From: Streptomyces sp. NBC_01275
Lineage (GTDB): Bacteria; Actinomycetota; Actinomycetes; Streptomycetales; Streptomycetaceae
Length of the DNA: 64,000 nucleotides
Assembly (NCBI RefSeq): GCF_026340655.1
Contig: NZ_JAPEOZ010000001.1
Coordinates: 6,448,001-6,512,000, forward strand
Reading direction: 5' to 3'
A model generated the notes under the pieces. The model made no database searches. It had not been told where the DNA came from and saw only the letters and a program-made list of their open reading frames with translations. Positions 9,294-18,987 of the stretch are shown one piece after another; within the stretch, counting starts at the first letter, position 1; each line of letters opens with the position of its first letter. The translations under genes and the position numbers were made by a program.

Positions 9294-11668
9294 TACTGGC
9301 AGGCCTCGCAGGACTCGGGGTTCTCAAGGGAGCAGGCGACGGCCTCTTCGGAGGTCGCCTGCTGCAGGGGGATGGTCTTCTCGGGCTGCGCCTGGGCCTG
9401 GGCGGCGCGGGCGATGCGGGTCGCCGGGCGGGAGCGCAGGTAGTACGTGGTCTTCAGGCCCGACTTCCAGGCGTACGAGTACATCGAGGAGAGCTTGCCG
9501 ATGGTCGGCGTCTCCAGGAACAGGTTCAGGGACTGCGCCTGGTCCAGGTACGGGGTGCGGGCGGCGGCCATGTCGATCAGGCCGCGCTGCGGGATCTCCC
9601 ACGCCGTGCGGTACAGGGCGCGGACCTCCGCCGGGATCCAGGCGAACTCCTGCACCGAGCCGTTGGACTCGCGCAGCGCCTCCCGGGTGCGCGCGTCCCA
9701 GACGCCGAGGTCCTTGAGGTCGTTCACCAGGTACGAGTTGACCTGGAGGAACTCCCCGGACAGCGTCTCGCGCTTGAACAGGTTGGACACCTGCGGCTCG
9801 ATGCACTCGTAGACGCCCGCGATGGAGGCGATGGTGGCGGTGGGCGCGATGGCGAGCAGCAGGGAGTTGCGCATGCCGGTGTTCGCGATGCGCGCGCGCA
9901 GGGCCGCCCAGCGCTCCGGCCAGGTGAACTCGACGCCGTAGTGGTCCGGGTGCAGCACGCCCCTGGCCGTCCGGGTCTTCTCCCAGGCCGGCAGCGGGCC
10001 GTTGCGCTCGGCCAGGTCGGCGGAGGCCTCGTACGCGGCGAGCATGATGCGCTCGGCGATCCGGGTGGACAGGGCCTTGGCCTCGGCGGAGTCGAAGGGC
10101 AGCCGCAGCTTGAAGAAGACGTCCTGCAGGCCCATCGCGCCCAGGCCCACCGGCCGCCAGCGGGCGTTGGAGCGGCCCGCCTGCTCGGTCGGGTAGAAGT
10201 TGATGTCGACGACCCGGTCGAGGAAGGTGACGGCCGTGCGGACGGTCTCGTCCAGCCGCTCCCAGTCGATGTCGCCGGTCGTCGTGTCGACGAACGCGCC
10301 GAGGTTCACCGAACCCAGGTTGCAGACCGCCGTCTCCCCGTCGTCGGTGACCTCCAGGATCTCCGTGCAGAGGTTGGAGGAGTGGACGACGTGACCGGGC
10401 TCGGCCGTCTGGTTGGCGGTGCGGTTGGCCGCGTCCTTGAAGGTCATCCAGCCGTTGCCGGTCTGCGCGAGGGTGCGCATCATCCGGCCGTAGAGGTCGC
10501 GGGCGGCGATGGTCTTCTTCGCGAGCCCGTCGGCCTCGGCCTTGCGGTAGGCGGCCTCGAACTCCGCGCCCCACAGGTCGACCAGCTCGGGCACGTCCGA
10601 CGGCGAGAACAGCGACCACTGCTCGTCCGCGTTCACCCGCCGCATGAACTCGTCCGGGATCCAGTGCGCGAGGTTCAGGTTGTGCGTACGGCGGGCGTCC
10701 TCGCCGGTGTTGTCGCGCAGCTCCAGGAACTCCTCGATGTCGGAGTGCCAGGTCTCCAGGTAGACCGCGGCCGCGCCCTTGCGCCGACCGCCCTGGTTCA
10801 CGGCGGCGACCGAGGCGTCCAGCGTCTTCAGGAACGGCACGATGCCGTTGGAGTGCCCGTTCGTGCCGCGGATCAGCGAACCGCGGCTGCGGATCCGGGA
10901 GTACGACAGACCGATGCCGCCGGCGTGCTTGGAGAGGCGGGCGACCTGGTGGTAGCGGTCGTAGATGGAGTCCAGCTCGTCCAGCGGGGAGTCGAGGAGG
11001 TAGCAGGACGACATCTGGGGGTGCCGGGTGCCGGAGTTGAAGAGGGTGGGGGAGGACGGGAGGTAGTCGAGGCGGCTCATGAGCCGGTAGAGGGCCGCGA
11101 CCTCGTCCAGAGCGCGTGACGTGTCGTCTTCCGCGAGGCCGGAGGCGACGCGCAGCAGGAAGTGCTGGGGCGTCTCGACGACCTTGCGGGTGAGGGGGTG
11201 GCGCAGGAGGTAGCGGCTGTGCAGGGTGCGCAGGCCGAAGTAGCCGAAGCGGTCGTCGGCCAGCGGGTCCACCAGGGCGTCGAGGCGGGCCGCGTGCAGC
11301 CGGACGAAGTCGGCGGTGCGGTCGGCGATCAGGCCCTCGCGGTGGCCGACGGCGACGGACTGCGTGAACGACGTGACGCCCTGGGAGGCGGCCTCGGCGG
11401 CGACGCTGATCGTCAGCAGCCGGGCGGCCAGCTTCGAGTACGCGGGGTCGTCGGAGATCAGACCGGCGGCCGCCTCCGTGGCCAGCTCGCGCAGCTCCGA
11501 CTCGTCCGCCCGCGCGGACCGTCCCCGCAGGGCGGCGGCGGCGACCCGGCCGGGGTCCGCGTCGGGGAGGTCGGCGGTCAGCTCGGTCAGGGTCCGCAGC
11601 AGCGCGGTACCGGGACCGTCGGTCTCCAGCTGGGTGACTGAAGCCGGTTCGGCTGGCGCGATGGTCAC
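9293..11668 (-). CDS. nrdA: class Ia ribonucleotide reductase, large (R1) subunit
   Basis: 791 aa from GTG 11668, which has GAGGGAGAG 6 nt upstream; the open frame extends further but into the riboswitch leader. It starts with an ATP-cone-like N-terminal region, then shows the active-site pair in SSCYLLDSP and the radical motif NLCTEILE, and ends in CEAC, the swinging C-terminal dithiol that hands electrons from thioredoxin or glutaredoxin. First gene of the nrdABS operon; its leader carries a cobalamin riboswitch and the promoter region carries two NrdR boxes. From work on S. coelicolor, B12 represses this operon in favour of the B12-dependent class II enzyme encoded elsewhere. Confidence 0.95.
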   Translation of the reverse strand: MTIAPAEPASVTQLETDGPGTALLRTLTELTADLPDADPGRVAAAALRGRSARADESELRELATEAAAGLISDDPAYSKLAARLLTISVAAEAASQGVTSFTQSVAVGHREGLIADRTADFVRLHAARLDALVDPLADDRFGYFGLRTLHSRYLLRHPLTRKVVETPQHFLLRVASGLAEDDTSRALDEVAALYRLMSRLDYLPSSPTLFNSGTRHPQMSSCYLLDSPLDELDSIYDRYHQVARLSKHAGGIGLSYSRIRSRGSLIRGTNGHSNGIVPFLKTLDASVAAVNQGGRRKGAAAVYLETWHSDIEEFLELRDNTGEDARRTHNLNLAHWIPDEFMRRVNADEQWSLFSPSDVPELVDLWGAEFEAAYRKAEADGLAKKTIAARDLYGRMMRTLAQTGNGWMTFKDAANRTANQTAEPGHVVHSSNLCTEILEVTDDGETAVCNLGSVNLGAFVDTTTGDIDWERLDETVRTAVTFLDRVVDINFYPTEQAGRSNARWRPVGLGAMGLQDVFFKLRLPFDSAEAKALSTRIAERIMLAAYEASADLAERNGPLPAWEKTRTARGVLHPDHYGVEFTWPERWAALRARIANTGMRNSLLLAIAPTATIASIAGVYECIEPQVSNLFKRETLSGEFLQVNSYLVNDLKDLGVWDARTREALRESNGSVQEFAWIPAEVRALYRTAWEIPQRGLIDMAAARTPYLDQAQSLNLFLETPTIGKLSSMYSYAWKSGLKTTYYLRSRPATRIARAAQAQAQPEKTIPLQQATSEEAVACSLENPESCEACQ

Positions 11669-11802
11669 GTGGGGCTCTCCCTCGCTCGGCAGCGGGCCTG
11701 GCGGAGGGCAGGGGGCAGCACACGAGCGCGCGGGGCGTCGCGTCCACCGGCCCACTCCACGAGGCCCGGACGTCAGAGCACCCGGACCGGATGGGCCGGG
11801 CG

Positions 11803-11914
11803 CGTGCTGTCGGCAGGTCCTCGGACTGACACAAGCGTGCAGATGCACGCAAGTACACCGTTGCGGGACAGTTCCGGATTTGCACCGGATTCCCCTGCGG
11901 CGACAGCGAGCACG
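11803..11914 (-). ncRNA. cobalamin (B12) riboswitch of nrdABS
   Basis: Read on the minus strand, the leader contains the conserved core GGGGAATCCGGTGCAAATCC followed by CGGAACTGTCCCGCAACGG, and the B12-box CAGTCCGAGGACCTGCC. The outer strands (CGACAGCGAGCACG at 11901-11914 and CGTGCTGTCG at 11803-11812, plus-strand text) can pair as P1. About 135 nt separate the aptamer from the nrdA GTG; GC-rich inverted segments there, such as GGCCC...GGGCC around 11767-11798, could form the expression platform. Adenosylcobalamin is expected to shut off the operon. Confidence 0.93.
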
Positions 11915-11930
11915 AGCATACATCTTGTGC
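11915..11930 (-). promoter_or_regulatory. NrdR box 2 (proximal)
   Basis: Minus-strand GCACAAGATGTATGCT matches the ACACWATATATWGTGT-type NrdR box. It lies exactly 31 bp (16-bp box plus 15-bp spacer) from the distal box, the spacing known for NrdR sites. It abuts the aptamer, so it must overlap the transcription start; TATGCT within it (11915-11920) may be the -10 element. Confidence 0.8.
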
Positions 11931-11945
11931 CGGGCTGTCGTGCCA

Positions 11946-11961
11946 CCCCCAGATGTTGTGT
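11946..11961 (-). promoter_or_regulatory. NrdR box 1 (distal)
   Basis: Minus-strand ACACAACATCTGGGGG matches the left half of the NrdR consensus well and the right half poorly. It is in phase with the proximal box at 31 bp, three helical turns. NrdR is the Zn-ribbon/ATP-cone repressor of RNR genes; its own gene is not in this window. Confidence 0.75.
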
Positions 11962-11971
11962 CGCGCCGGTT

Positions 11972-12478
11972 TCAGAGCGTCAACTGGTAGGCGAGGAGAG
12001 TGATGTCGTCCAGCTGCGGCAAGGGATTCCAGTCCCGCTCTGGCGTACGGACGAAGCCGAGGCGTTCGTAGATGCGGTGGGCGGTGCGCATGGTGCGCTG
12101 GGTCGACAGAACGACGGCCGTGCAGCCCGCCGTGGCCCGTGCGCGGTCGAGGCATGCGCGTACGAGGGCCTCGCCGGCGCCTCTGCCACGGGCCTCGCGC
12201 GCGACCGCGAGCATCCGGATCTCGGCCTCGCCGGAGCGGGCGATGTCCGCCATGGGGCCGCCCGAGGAGACGAAGGCGACCCCGCCGAGGAGGGCGTCGC
12301 CCGCCACGGCGACCAGGACCTCGGCGGCGGCCGCCCGCCGGGCGACGTTCCTCAGTTCGCCGAGGTACTCGTCGCTCTCGCCGAAGTCGAGGAGCCCGTC
12401 CTCGAGATAGGCCTGGGCGGTGATCTCGCCCAGGGCCGGGTACTCGTCGGGCGCTGCCCGCCGGATGACGATGTCCAT
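11972..12478 (-). CDS. GNAT-family N-acetyltransferase
   Basis: 168 aa. The acetyl-CoA binding motif A appears as RMLAVAREARGRGAGEALV, followed by the late helix TMRTAHRIYERLGF typical of the family. It probably transfers an acetyl group to a small molecule or protein N-terminus; the substrate is unknown. It ends only 10 bp before the distal NrdR box and is transcribed toward nrdA on the same strand, with no obvious terminator, so some read-through into the nrd leader is conceivable. The ATG start at 12478 gives a complete domain. Confidence 0.85.
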   Translation of the reverse strand: MDIVIRRAAPDEYPALGEITAQAYLEDGLLDFGESDEYLGELRNVARRAAAAEVLVAVAGDALLGGVAFVSSGGPMADIARSGEAEIRMLAVAREARGRGAGEALVRACLDRARATAGCTAVVLSTQRTMRTAHRIYERLGFVRTPERDWNPLPQLDDITLLAYQLTL

Positions 12479-12545
12479 GGGACCGAGTGTGCCGGACGGG
12501 CACGACGACGGGCCGCCGGGTTCTCCCCGGCGGCCCGTGATCGCG

Positions 12546-12611
12546 TGCGGATGGTCAGTGCATGCGGATGGTCAGTGCGTGCGGAAGGAGTGCATGCGGA
12601 TGGTCAGTGCG
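12546..12611. repeat. 17-bp tandem repeat spanning the symporter stop codon
   Basis: Unit TGCGGATGGTCAGTGCR: copies at 12546, 12563, a decayed 15-bp copy at 12580, and 12595-12611. The last copy contains the stop codon of the SSS symporter gene (12604-12606). The array fills most of the 125-bp gap to the acetyltransferase. Confidence 0.85.
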
Positions 12612-14229
12612 AGGCTCCCGCGGTCGCCGGGGGCAGGTCCGCCTGGACGCCGGGGTCGCCCGCGTCCGCCGTGTAGTCCTCCGGGCGGGTCTCGTCGATG
12701 CCCTCGGGGGCCTTCGCCGCCTTCAGGGCGAAGGTGAGGACCACGGTGACGGCGACGTTGAGGAGGAACGCCGTCAGGCCGATGTAGCCGATCTCTCCGA
12801 GGCCGGGGATCTCCTTCGACGAGCCGCCGAAGTGCTTCTGGGTCGGGGAGGCCACGCCGTACGCGGCGACCGTGCCGTAGATCATGCCGACCGCCCAGCC
12901 GGCGAGCAGCGCCCAGCGGTGGAACCAGCGGGTGAAGAGGCCGCCGACCAGGGCCGGGAAGGTCTGCAGGATCCAGATGCCGCCCAGCAGCTGGAAGTTG
13001 ATGGCGACCGTCTTGTCCATGGTGAGGACGAAGGCCAGCGCGCCCACCTTCACCAGGAGCGAGACCAGCTTGGAGACCTTGGTCTCCTGCGCCGGCGTGG
13101 CGTCCGGCTTGATGAAGTCCTTGTAGATGTTGCGGGTGAAGAGATTCGCGGCAGCGATCGACATGATGGCGGCCGGGACGAGCGCGCCGATGCCGATCGC
13201 GGCGAAGGCCACGCCCGCGAACCAGTCCGGGAACATGTCCTCGAACAGCTGCGGGATCGCCAGCTGCCCGTTGGTGACCTTGACCCCGGCCGCGATCGCC
13301 ATGAACCCCAGCAGGGCCAGCAGGCCGAGCATGAGGGAGTACAGCGGCAGGATCGTGGTGTTGCGGCGGATCACCTCACGGCTCCTGGACGACAGCGTCG
13401 CCGTGATGGAGTGCGGGTACATGAAGAGCGCGAGCGCGGAGCCCAGCGCCAGCGTGGCGTACGTCCACTGGCCCGGCTCGGCCGGGGCGAGCGCGCCGCG
13501 CGGCTTCCCGGTCGCCGGGTTGGTCTGGCTGAACGCCTCGCCCGCCTTGGCGAAGATGTCGTCGAACCCGCCGAGCTTGATCGGGATGTAGATGATCGCC
13601 ACCGCGATGACGATGTAGATCAGCGTGTCCTTCACGAACGCGATCAGCGCGGGGGCCCGCAGCCCCGACGAGTAGGTGTACGCCGCCAGCACGCCGAAGG
13701 CGATCAGCAGCGGCAGGTCCTTCACGAACCAGTTCGTGTCCTCGCCGCCGCCGACGCCCATCACGTCGAGCACGGCCTGGATGCCGACCAGTTGGAGCGC
13801 GATGTACGGCATGGTCGCGAGGATGCCGGTGACGGCGACCGCCAGCGACAGCCCCTTCGACCCCCAGCGTCCGCGTACGAAGTCCGACGTCGTCACGTAC
13901 CCGTGCTTGTGCGACACCGACCACAGGCGGGGCAGGAACGTGAAGATCAGCGGGTAGACGAGGATCGTGTACGGGACCGCGAAGAAGCCCGCCGCGCCCG
14001 CCGCGTAGATCGCCGCCGGCACGGCGACGAAGGTGTACGCCGTGTACAGGTCGCCGCCGAGCAGGAACCAGGTGACCCAGGTGCCGAACGACCGGCCGCC
14101 CAGCCCCCATTCGTCGAGGCTGTCGTTGTCGGCCCTGCGCCAGCGCGCGGCGAGGAAGCCCATGACCGTGACGGCCAGAAAGAAGAAGATGAAGACGGCG
14201 AGCGCGACGCCGTTCACGCCGTCCTTCAC
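12604..14229 (-). CDS. sodium:solute symporter (SSS family, monocarboxylate-permease-like)
   Basis: 541 aa with about 13 predicted membrane helices across the whole length and the SSS-type segment AYTYSSGLRAPALIAFVKD. It resembles MctP-like monocarboxylate/acetate permeases. It is preceded by and overlaps by 4 nt a DUF3311 gene, the usual small partner of such symporters, which supports the assignment. The start ATG 14229 lies inside that overlap. The C-terminus is a short hydrophilic tail. The transported substrate cannot be read from sequence; pyruvate, lactate or acetate is inferred from the subfamily. Confidence 0.88.
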   Translation of the reverse strand: MKDGVNGVALAVFIFFFLAVTVMGFLAARWRRADNDSLDEWGLGGRSFGTWVTWFLLGGDLYTAYTFVAVPAAIYAAGAAGFFAVPYTILVYPLIFTFLPRLWSVSHKHGYVTTSDFVRGRWGSKGLSLAVAVTGILATMPYIALQLVGIQAVLDVMGVGGGEDTNWFVKDLPLLIAFGVLAAYTYSSGLRAPALIAFVKDTLIYIVIAVAIIYIPIKLGGFDDIFAKAGEAFSQTNPATGKPRGALAPAEPGQWTYATLALGSALALFMYPHSITATLSSRSREVIRRNTTILPLYSLMLGLLALLGFMAIAAGVKVTNGQLAIPQLFEDMFPDWFAGVAFAAIGIGALVPAAIMSIAAANLFTRNIYKDFIKPDATPAQETKVSKLVSLLVKVGALAFVLTMDKTVAINFQLLGGIWILQTFPALVGGLFTRWFHRWALLAGWAVGMIYGTVAAYGVASPTQKHFGGSSKEIPGLGEIGYIGLTAFLLNVAVTVVLTFALKAAKAPEGIDETRPEDYTADAGDPGVQADLPPATAGASH

Positions 14230-14501
14230 TCCGACGCACCACCCTTCGCGGAAGCGGAGGCCGCACGTCCGCGCTGGTCACGCTGCCAGAGCTTGTACGC
14301 GGTCACCGTGAGCGCGGCGGAGAGAGGCACCCACAGCATCTGGTACCAGTAGAAGAAGGGGATCCCGATGAACGCCGGATCCACCTTCGCGTACGAGCCC
14401 ACCCACAGCATCGCCACGAACGGCGCGAGCAGACAGAGGCCGATGACGACGCGCACAGGCGTCACCACCGGCTCCTTGGGCACTTCCTGGGCGTCTGACA
14501 T
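14226..14501 (-). CDS. DUF3311 small membrane protein, symporter partner
   Basis: 91 aa with two transmembrane helices (..VRVVIGLCLLAPFVAMLWVG.. and ..FFYWYQMLWVPLSAALTVTAY..). The FYWYQ..W segment is the DUF3311 signature. ATG 14501 was chosen over the upstream 14537 codon because GGAG stands 6 nt before it. It overlaps the SSS gene by ATGA and probably helps assemble or regulate that transporter. Confidence 0.85.
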   Translation of the reverse strand: MSDAQEVPKEPVVTPVRVVIGLCLLAPFVAMLWVGSYAKVDPAFIGIPFFYWYQMLWVPLSAALTVTAYKLWQRDQRGRAASASAKGGASE

Positions 14502-14594
14502 CGGCGGCTCCGTCCCCTCACTGATCGCCTTGATCACTGTTGTAATGCGCAGGCAATGTAAGTGACGGATAAGCGGAGCGGAAGACCCCCTGCC

Positions 14595-15525
<931 letters not shown>

Positions 15526-15645
15526 AAGGCAAGTGGTCTACCGGGCCGGCACCCCTTCGGGGTCGATGTTTTCGAGGGTTTCTTACTTAAAGGTTCTTGC
15601 ATATGTAGGTCCCATAACAGCTGGTCGGAGGGGATTCGGCCACTC

Positions 15646-15674
15646 TTGACAGACCTATTGGTCTGAGCCAAGCT
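15646..15674 (+). promoter_or_regulatory. dasA promoter candidate overlapped by dre site 2
   Basis: TTGACA at 15646-15651 and CAAGCT at 15669-15674 with a 17-bp spacer resemble a -35/-10 pair. The dre-like TATTGGTCTGAGCCAA (15656-15671) occupies the spacer, which would explain repression by DasR. Confidence 0.5.
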
Positions 15675-15680
15675 CTGCCC

Positions 15681-15696
15681 ACTGGTCTACACCATT
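15681..15696. promoter_or_regulatory. dre (DasR operator) upstream of dasA, site 3
   Basis: ACTGGTCTACACCATT is a strong dre that I recall as the same sequence found upstream of S. coelicolor dasA. It lies 72 bp before the dasA start, just downstream of the predicted -10. Confidence 0.88.
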
Positions 15697-15767
15697 GGTC
15701 CAGGTCCGGGTCCCGGCCTGTGGGCGGGGGGTGTGGCATCTGGTGTGGCATCCCTGAGGAGGGTGGC

Positions 15768-17051
15768 GTGAAGCGCAAGCTGATAGCCGCGATCGGTATC
15801 GCGGGCATGATGGTCTCCATCGCGGCGTGCGGGGGCGACAAGGACAGTGGCGGCTCGGACAAGGGCGCGGACGCCAAGGAGCTGACGGTCTGGCTCACCG
15901 TCGACGCCCAGAACAACTGGCCCGAGCTGGTGAAGGCCGCCGACGCGGCGGTCACGAAGGCGCACCCCGGCGTCAAGATCACCCACGAGTACTACGGCTG
16001 GCCCGACAAGAACACCAAGCTCGACGCGGTCCTTGCCACCGACAAGGTCCCCGACGTGGTCGAGATGGGCAACACCGAGATGCTCGGCTACATGGTCAAG
16101 GGCGCCTTCGCCTCCCTCGACGCGTCGAAGTTCGACAACTCCTCCGCCTGGCTGGACGGCCTCAAGGCCTCCGTGACCTACGACGGCAAGACCTACGGCG
16201 TCCCGTACTACGCCGGCGGCCGCGTCGCCAACTGGCGCAAGGACCTCTTCGCCTCGGTCGGCGTGAAGTCGACGCCCAAGACCTACGCGGAGCTCACCGC
16301 CGCCCTGGACAAGGTGCAGAAGAAGGAGGGCGACAAGTTCTCCGCCTGGTACCAGCCCACCCGCGACTGGTACGCGGCCATGTCCTTCGTCTACGACGCC
16401 GGCGGCTCGATCGCCGTCGAGTCGGGCGGCCAGTGGAAGGCCAACCTCTCCTCGCCCGAGTCCCTCAAGGGGCTCAACGAGTTCAAGGACGTCGTCGACA
16501 AGTACATGCACGGCGACAAGACCAAGGACGAGTCCGACCGCTACATCGTCTACGGCCAGGGCAAGTCCGGCATGATCTTCGCCCCCGCCTGGGAGGGCGC
16601 GACCGCCGCGACGAAGGAGAACGACAAGACCGGCAAGCTCGCCGGCAACGTCGAGAACTTCGTGATGCCCGGCCCGTCCGGCAAGAACCTCCCCGTCTTC
16701 CTGGGCGGCTCCGACCTCGCCGTCCCGGTGAAGTCCGACGCACAGGCCCTCGCCGCCGAGTGGATCAACGCCTTCACCGGACCCTCCGGCCAGAAGGGCC
16801 TGATCGCCAAGGGCAACCTGCCCAACAACAAGACCGACCTCGCGACCCTCAAGAACGACCCCGCGACGGCCGTCCCGGCCACCGCCGCCGAGTCCAACTG
16901 GTTCGTCCCGATGGCCCCCGGCTGGGGCCAGGTCGAGAAGGCCCAGGTCCTGCAGACCATGCTGCAGAGCATCGGCACCGGCAAGCAGTCGGTCGAGGCC
17001 GCCGCCAAGACCGCGGACGCCGCGATCGACAAGGTCATCAACACGAAGTGA
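15768..17051 (+). CDS. dasA: DasA, chitobiose-binding lipoprotein of the DasABC transporter
   Basis: 427 aa extracellular solute-binding protein. The N-terminus (KRKLIAAIGIAG..) ends in a lipobox SIAAC, so the mature protein is lipid-anchored. The fold is family 1 (maltose-binding-like), with WRKDLFASVGVKSTPKTYAEL in the hinge region. It captures N,N'-diacetylchitobiose for the DasBC permease and feeds the GlcNAc pathway. GTG 15768 is preceded by GAGGAGG with a 5-nt spacing. Regulation is by DasR through the dre sites upstream. A stable hairpin separates it from dasB. Confidence 0.95.
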   Translation: MKRKLIAAIGIAGMMVSIAACGGDKDSGGSDKGADAKELTVWLTVDAQNNWPELVKAADAAVTKAHPGVKITHEYYGWPDKNTKLDAVLATDKVPDVVEMGNTEMLGYMVKGAFASLDASKFDNSSAWLDGLKASVTYDGKTYGVPYYAGGRVANWRKDLFASVGVKSTPKTYAELTAALDKVQKKEGDKFSAWYQPTRDWYAAMSFVYDAGGSIAVESGGQWKANLSSPESLKGLNEFKDVVDKYMHGDKTKDESDRYIVYGQGKSGMIFAPAWEGATAATKENDKTGKLAGNVENFVMPGPSGKNLPVFLGGSDLAVPVKSDAQALAAEWINAFTGPSGQKGLIAKGNLPNNKTDLATLKNDPATAVPATAAESNWFVPMAPGWGQVEKAQVLQTMLQSIGTGKQSVEAAAKTADAAIDKVINTK

Positions 17052-17059
17052 CCTGGCGG

Positions 17060-17104
17060 CAGGGCCCCGTCGACCCCCGGGGGATTTCCGGGGACGGGGC
17101 CCTG
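17060..17104 (+). terminator. intercistronic hairpin between dasA and dasB
   Basis: A 12-bp perfect stem (CAGGGCCCCGTC / GACGGGGCCCTG) encloses a further GC-rich hairpin. It sits 9 nt after the dasA stop and 55 nt before dasB. Such partial terminators usually let the binding-protein mRNA exceed permease mRNA; that role is an inference. Confidence 0.7.
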
Positions 17105-17158
17105 CCCCTCGTAGGCCCGCACGACCGTACGACCCGAGGGACCGCTGAGGAGCGCGCG

Positions 17159-18145
17159 ATGAGTGCCGCAGACACCACCACCCCTGCCAAGCTGCCGCCG
17201 CCGAGGTCGGCCCCGCCGCCGCCGGCGCCGAAGCGGCCACGCGTGCGGCGGACCTCCGGCGCCGCCGCGGTCCCCTGGCTGCTGCTCGCCCCCTGTCTGC
17301 TCGTCCTCGCGCTGGTGATGGGCTATCCGCTGGTCCGGCTGGTCACCCTGTCCTTCCAGAAGTTCGGGCAGTCCCAGCTGTGGGGTTTCCAGCCGGCCGA
17401 GTCGGTCGGGTTCGACAACTTCGCGGGCGTGCTCGACGACGGCGAGTTCTGGCAGGTCGTCGTCCGCACGATCGTCTTCGCGGCCGGCTGCGTGATCTTC
17501 ACGATGGTCGCCGGCATGCTGATCGCCCTGCTGCTCCAGCGGGTCTCCGGCTGGGTGAAGACCCTCGTCAACATCGCCCTGGTGGCCAGCTGGGGCATGC
17601 CCGTCATCGTCGCCACCACCGTCTTCAAGTGGCTGTTCGACGCCGACTACGGCATCCTCAACGCGGTCCTCAGCAAGCTGCCCGGCGTCGAGCTGATCGG
17701 CCACAACTGGTTCGCCAGCGGACCGCAGGGCCTCGCCGTCATCATGCTCCTGGTCGTCTGGGGCGCGGTGCCCTTCGTGGTCATCACCCTCAGCGCCGGC
17801 CTCACCCAGGTCCCCGCCGAACTGGAGGAGGCCGCCCGCCTCGACGGCGCCGGCGCCTGGGGCGTCTTCCGGTACGTCACCCTGCCCATCCTCAAGCCGA
17901 TCATCGTGATGCTCACGACCCTGTCGGTCATCTGGGACATGGGCGTCTTCCCGCAGGTCTTCGTGATGCGCAACGGACATCCCGAGGCCGAGTTCCAGCT
18001 CCTGACGACGTACTCCTACGACCGCGCCTTCGTCGTCAACGACTACGGGCAGGGCTCGGCGATCGCCCTCATCACCGTGCTGCTGCTGCTCGGCGTGGTC
18101 GCCGTCTACATGCGTCAGATGCTGAAGATCGGAGAGGTCGAATGA
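17159..18145 (+). CDS. dasB: DasB, ABC transporter permease
   Basis: 328 aa with six predicted transmembrane helices after a Pro/Ala-rich cytoplasmic N-terminus (residues 8-30). The EAA loop typical of sugar permeases appears as ELEEAARLDGAGAWGVFRYV. ATG 17159 has GAGGAG 7 nt upstream. It pairs with DasC to import chitobiose delivered by DasA. No ATPase gene is linked; in Streptomyces the shared MsiK-type ATPase encoded elsewhere energises such importers. The stop overlaps the dasC start (ATGA). Confidence 0.93.
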   Translation: MSAADTTTPAKLPPPRSAPPPPAPKRPRVRRTSGAAAVPWLLLAPCLLVLALVMGYPLVRLVTLSFQKFGQSQLWGFQPAESVGFDNFAGVLDDGEFWQVVVRTIVFAAGCVIFTMVAGMLIALLLQRVSGWVKTLVNIALVASWGMPVIVATTVFKWLFDADYGILNAVLSKLPGVELIGHNWFASGPQGLAVIMLLVVWGAVPFVVITLSAGLTQVPAELEEAARLDGAGAWGVFRYVTLPILKPIIVMLTTLSVIWDMGVFPQVFVMRNGHPEAEFQLLTTYSYDRAFVVNDYGQGSAIALITVLLLLGVVAVYMRQMLKIGEVE

Positions 18146-18978
18146 GCACGGTTTCCGCTCCGAGGCGGCCGAAGTTCGGCTGGAACCTTCTCGGCCTCCT
18201 CGTCTTCGCCGTCGCCGGCTTCCCCGTCTACTGGATGCTGAACACCGCGTTCAAGCCGGCCAAGGACGCCATCGACCCGGACCCCAGCCTGCTGCCGACG
18301 GGGCTCACGCTCTCCAACTTCCGCCGCGCGCTGGACATCGCCGACTTCTGGGGTCCGGTCGGCCGCAGCCTGACCGTCTCCCTGGCGGTCGTCGCGATCG
18401 GCGTGGTCGTCGGCATGCTGGCCGCCCTCGCCATCTCCCGGTTCGCCTTCCGCGGCCGCAAGATCGTGATCGTGGGCATCCTCGCGGTCCAGATGGTCCC
18501 GCTGGTCGCCATGATCATCCCGGTCTTCCTGCTCCTGAACGACCTGGACCAGTACGACAAGCTCTCCGGTCTGATCATCACCTATCTGACCTTCATCCTC
18601 CCCTTCACGGTGTGGACCCTGCGCGGCTTCATCGTCAACATCCCGAAGGAGCTGGAGGAGGCCGCGATGGTCGACGGCTGCAGCCGCACCGGCGCGTTCG
18701 TCCGGGTCGTCTTCCCGCTGCTGGCCCCCGGCATGGTCGCCACCTCGGTCTACGCCTTCATCCAGGCCTGGAACGAGTACCTGTACGCCCTGATGCTGCT
18801 CAGCCAGAAGAACCAGACCGCGACCGTCTGGCTCGGCAACTTCACCACCAAGCACGGCACCGAGTACGCCCCGATGATGGCCGGCGCCACCATGATGGCC
18901 GTGCCGATCGTCGTCCTCTTCCTCCTCGTCCAGCGCAAGATGGCCGCGGGCCTGACCGCGGGCGCCGTGAAGGGATAA
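18142..18978 (+). CDS. dasC: DasC, ABC transporter permease
   Basis: 278 aa, six predicted membrane helices, with the EAA-loop motif ELEEAAMVDGCSRTGAFVRVV and an inner-membrane sugar-permease C-terminus. It overlaps dasB by 4 nt (ATGA), so the two subunits are made in equal amounts. With DasA and DasB it forms the N,N'-diacetylchitobiose uptake system. The next gene, dasD, begins 9 nt downstream, so imported disaccharide can be hydrolysed at once. Confidence 0.93.
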   Translation: MSTVSAPRRPKFGWNLLGLLVFAVAGFPVYWMLNTAFKPAKDAIDPDPSLLPTGLTLSNFRRALDIADFWGPVGRSLTVSLAVVAIGVVVGMLAALAISRFAFRGRKIVIVGILAVQMVPLVAMIIPVFLLLNDLDQYDKLSGLIITYLTFILPFTVWTLRGFIVNIPKELEEAAMVDGCSRTGAFVRVVFPLLAPGMVATSVYAFIQAWNEYLYALMLLSQKNQTATVWLGNFTTKHGTEYAPMMAGATMMAVPIVVLFLLVQRKMAAGLTAGAVKG

Positions 18979-18987
18979 CGCCCCCCG

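Noticed and set aside
9324..12503. A 1059-codon minus-strand open frame over nrdA
   Set aside because: Arg/Pro/Gly-rich alternative frame of nrdA; it also runs through the riboswitch and the acetyltransferase gene.
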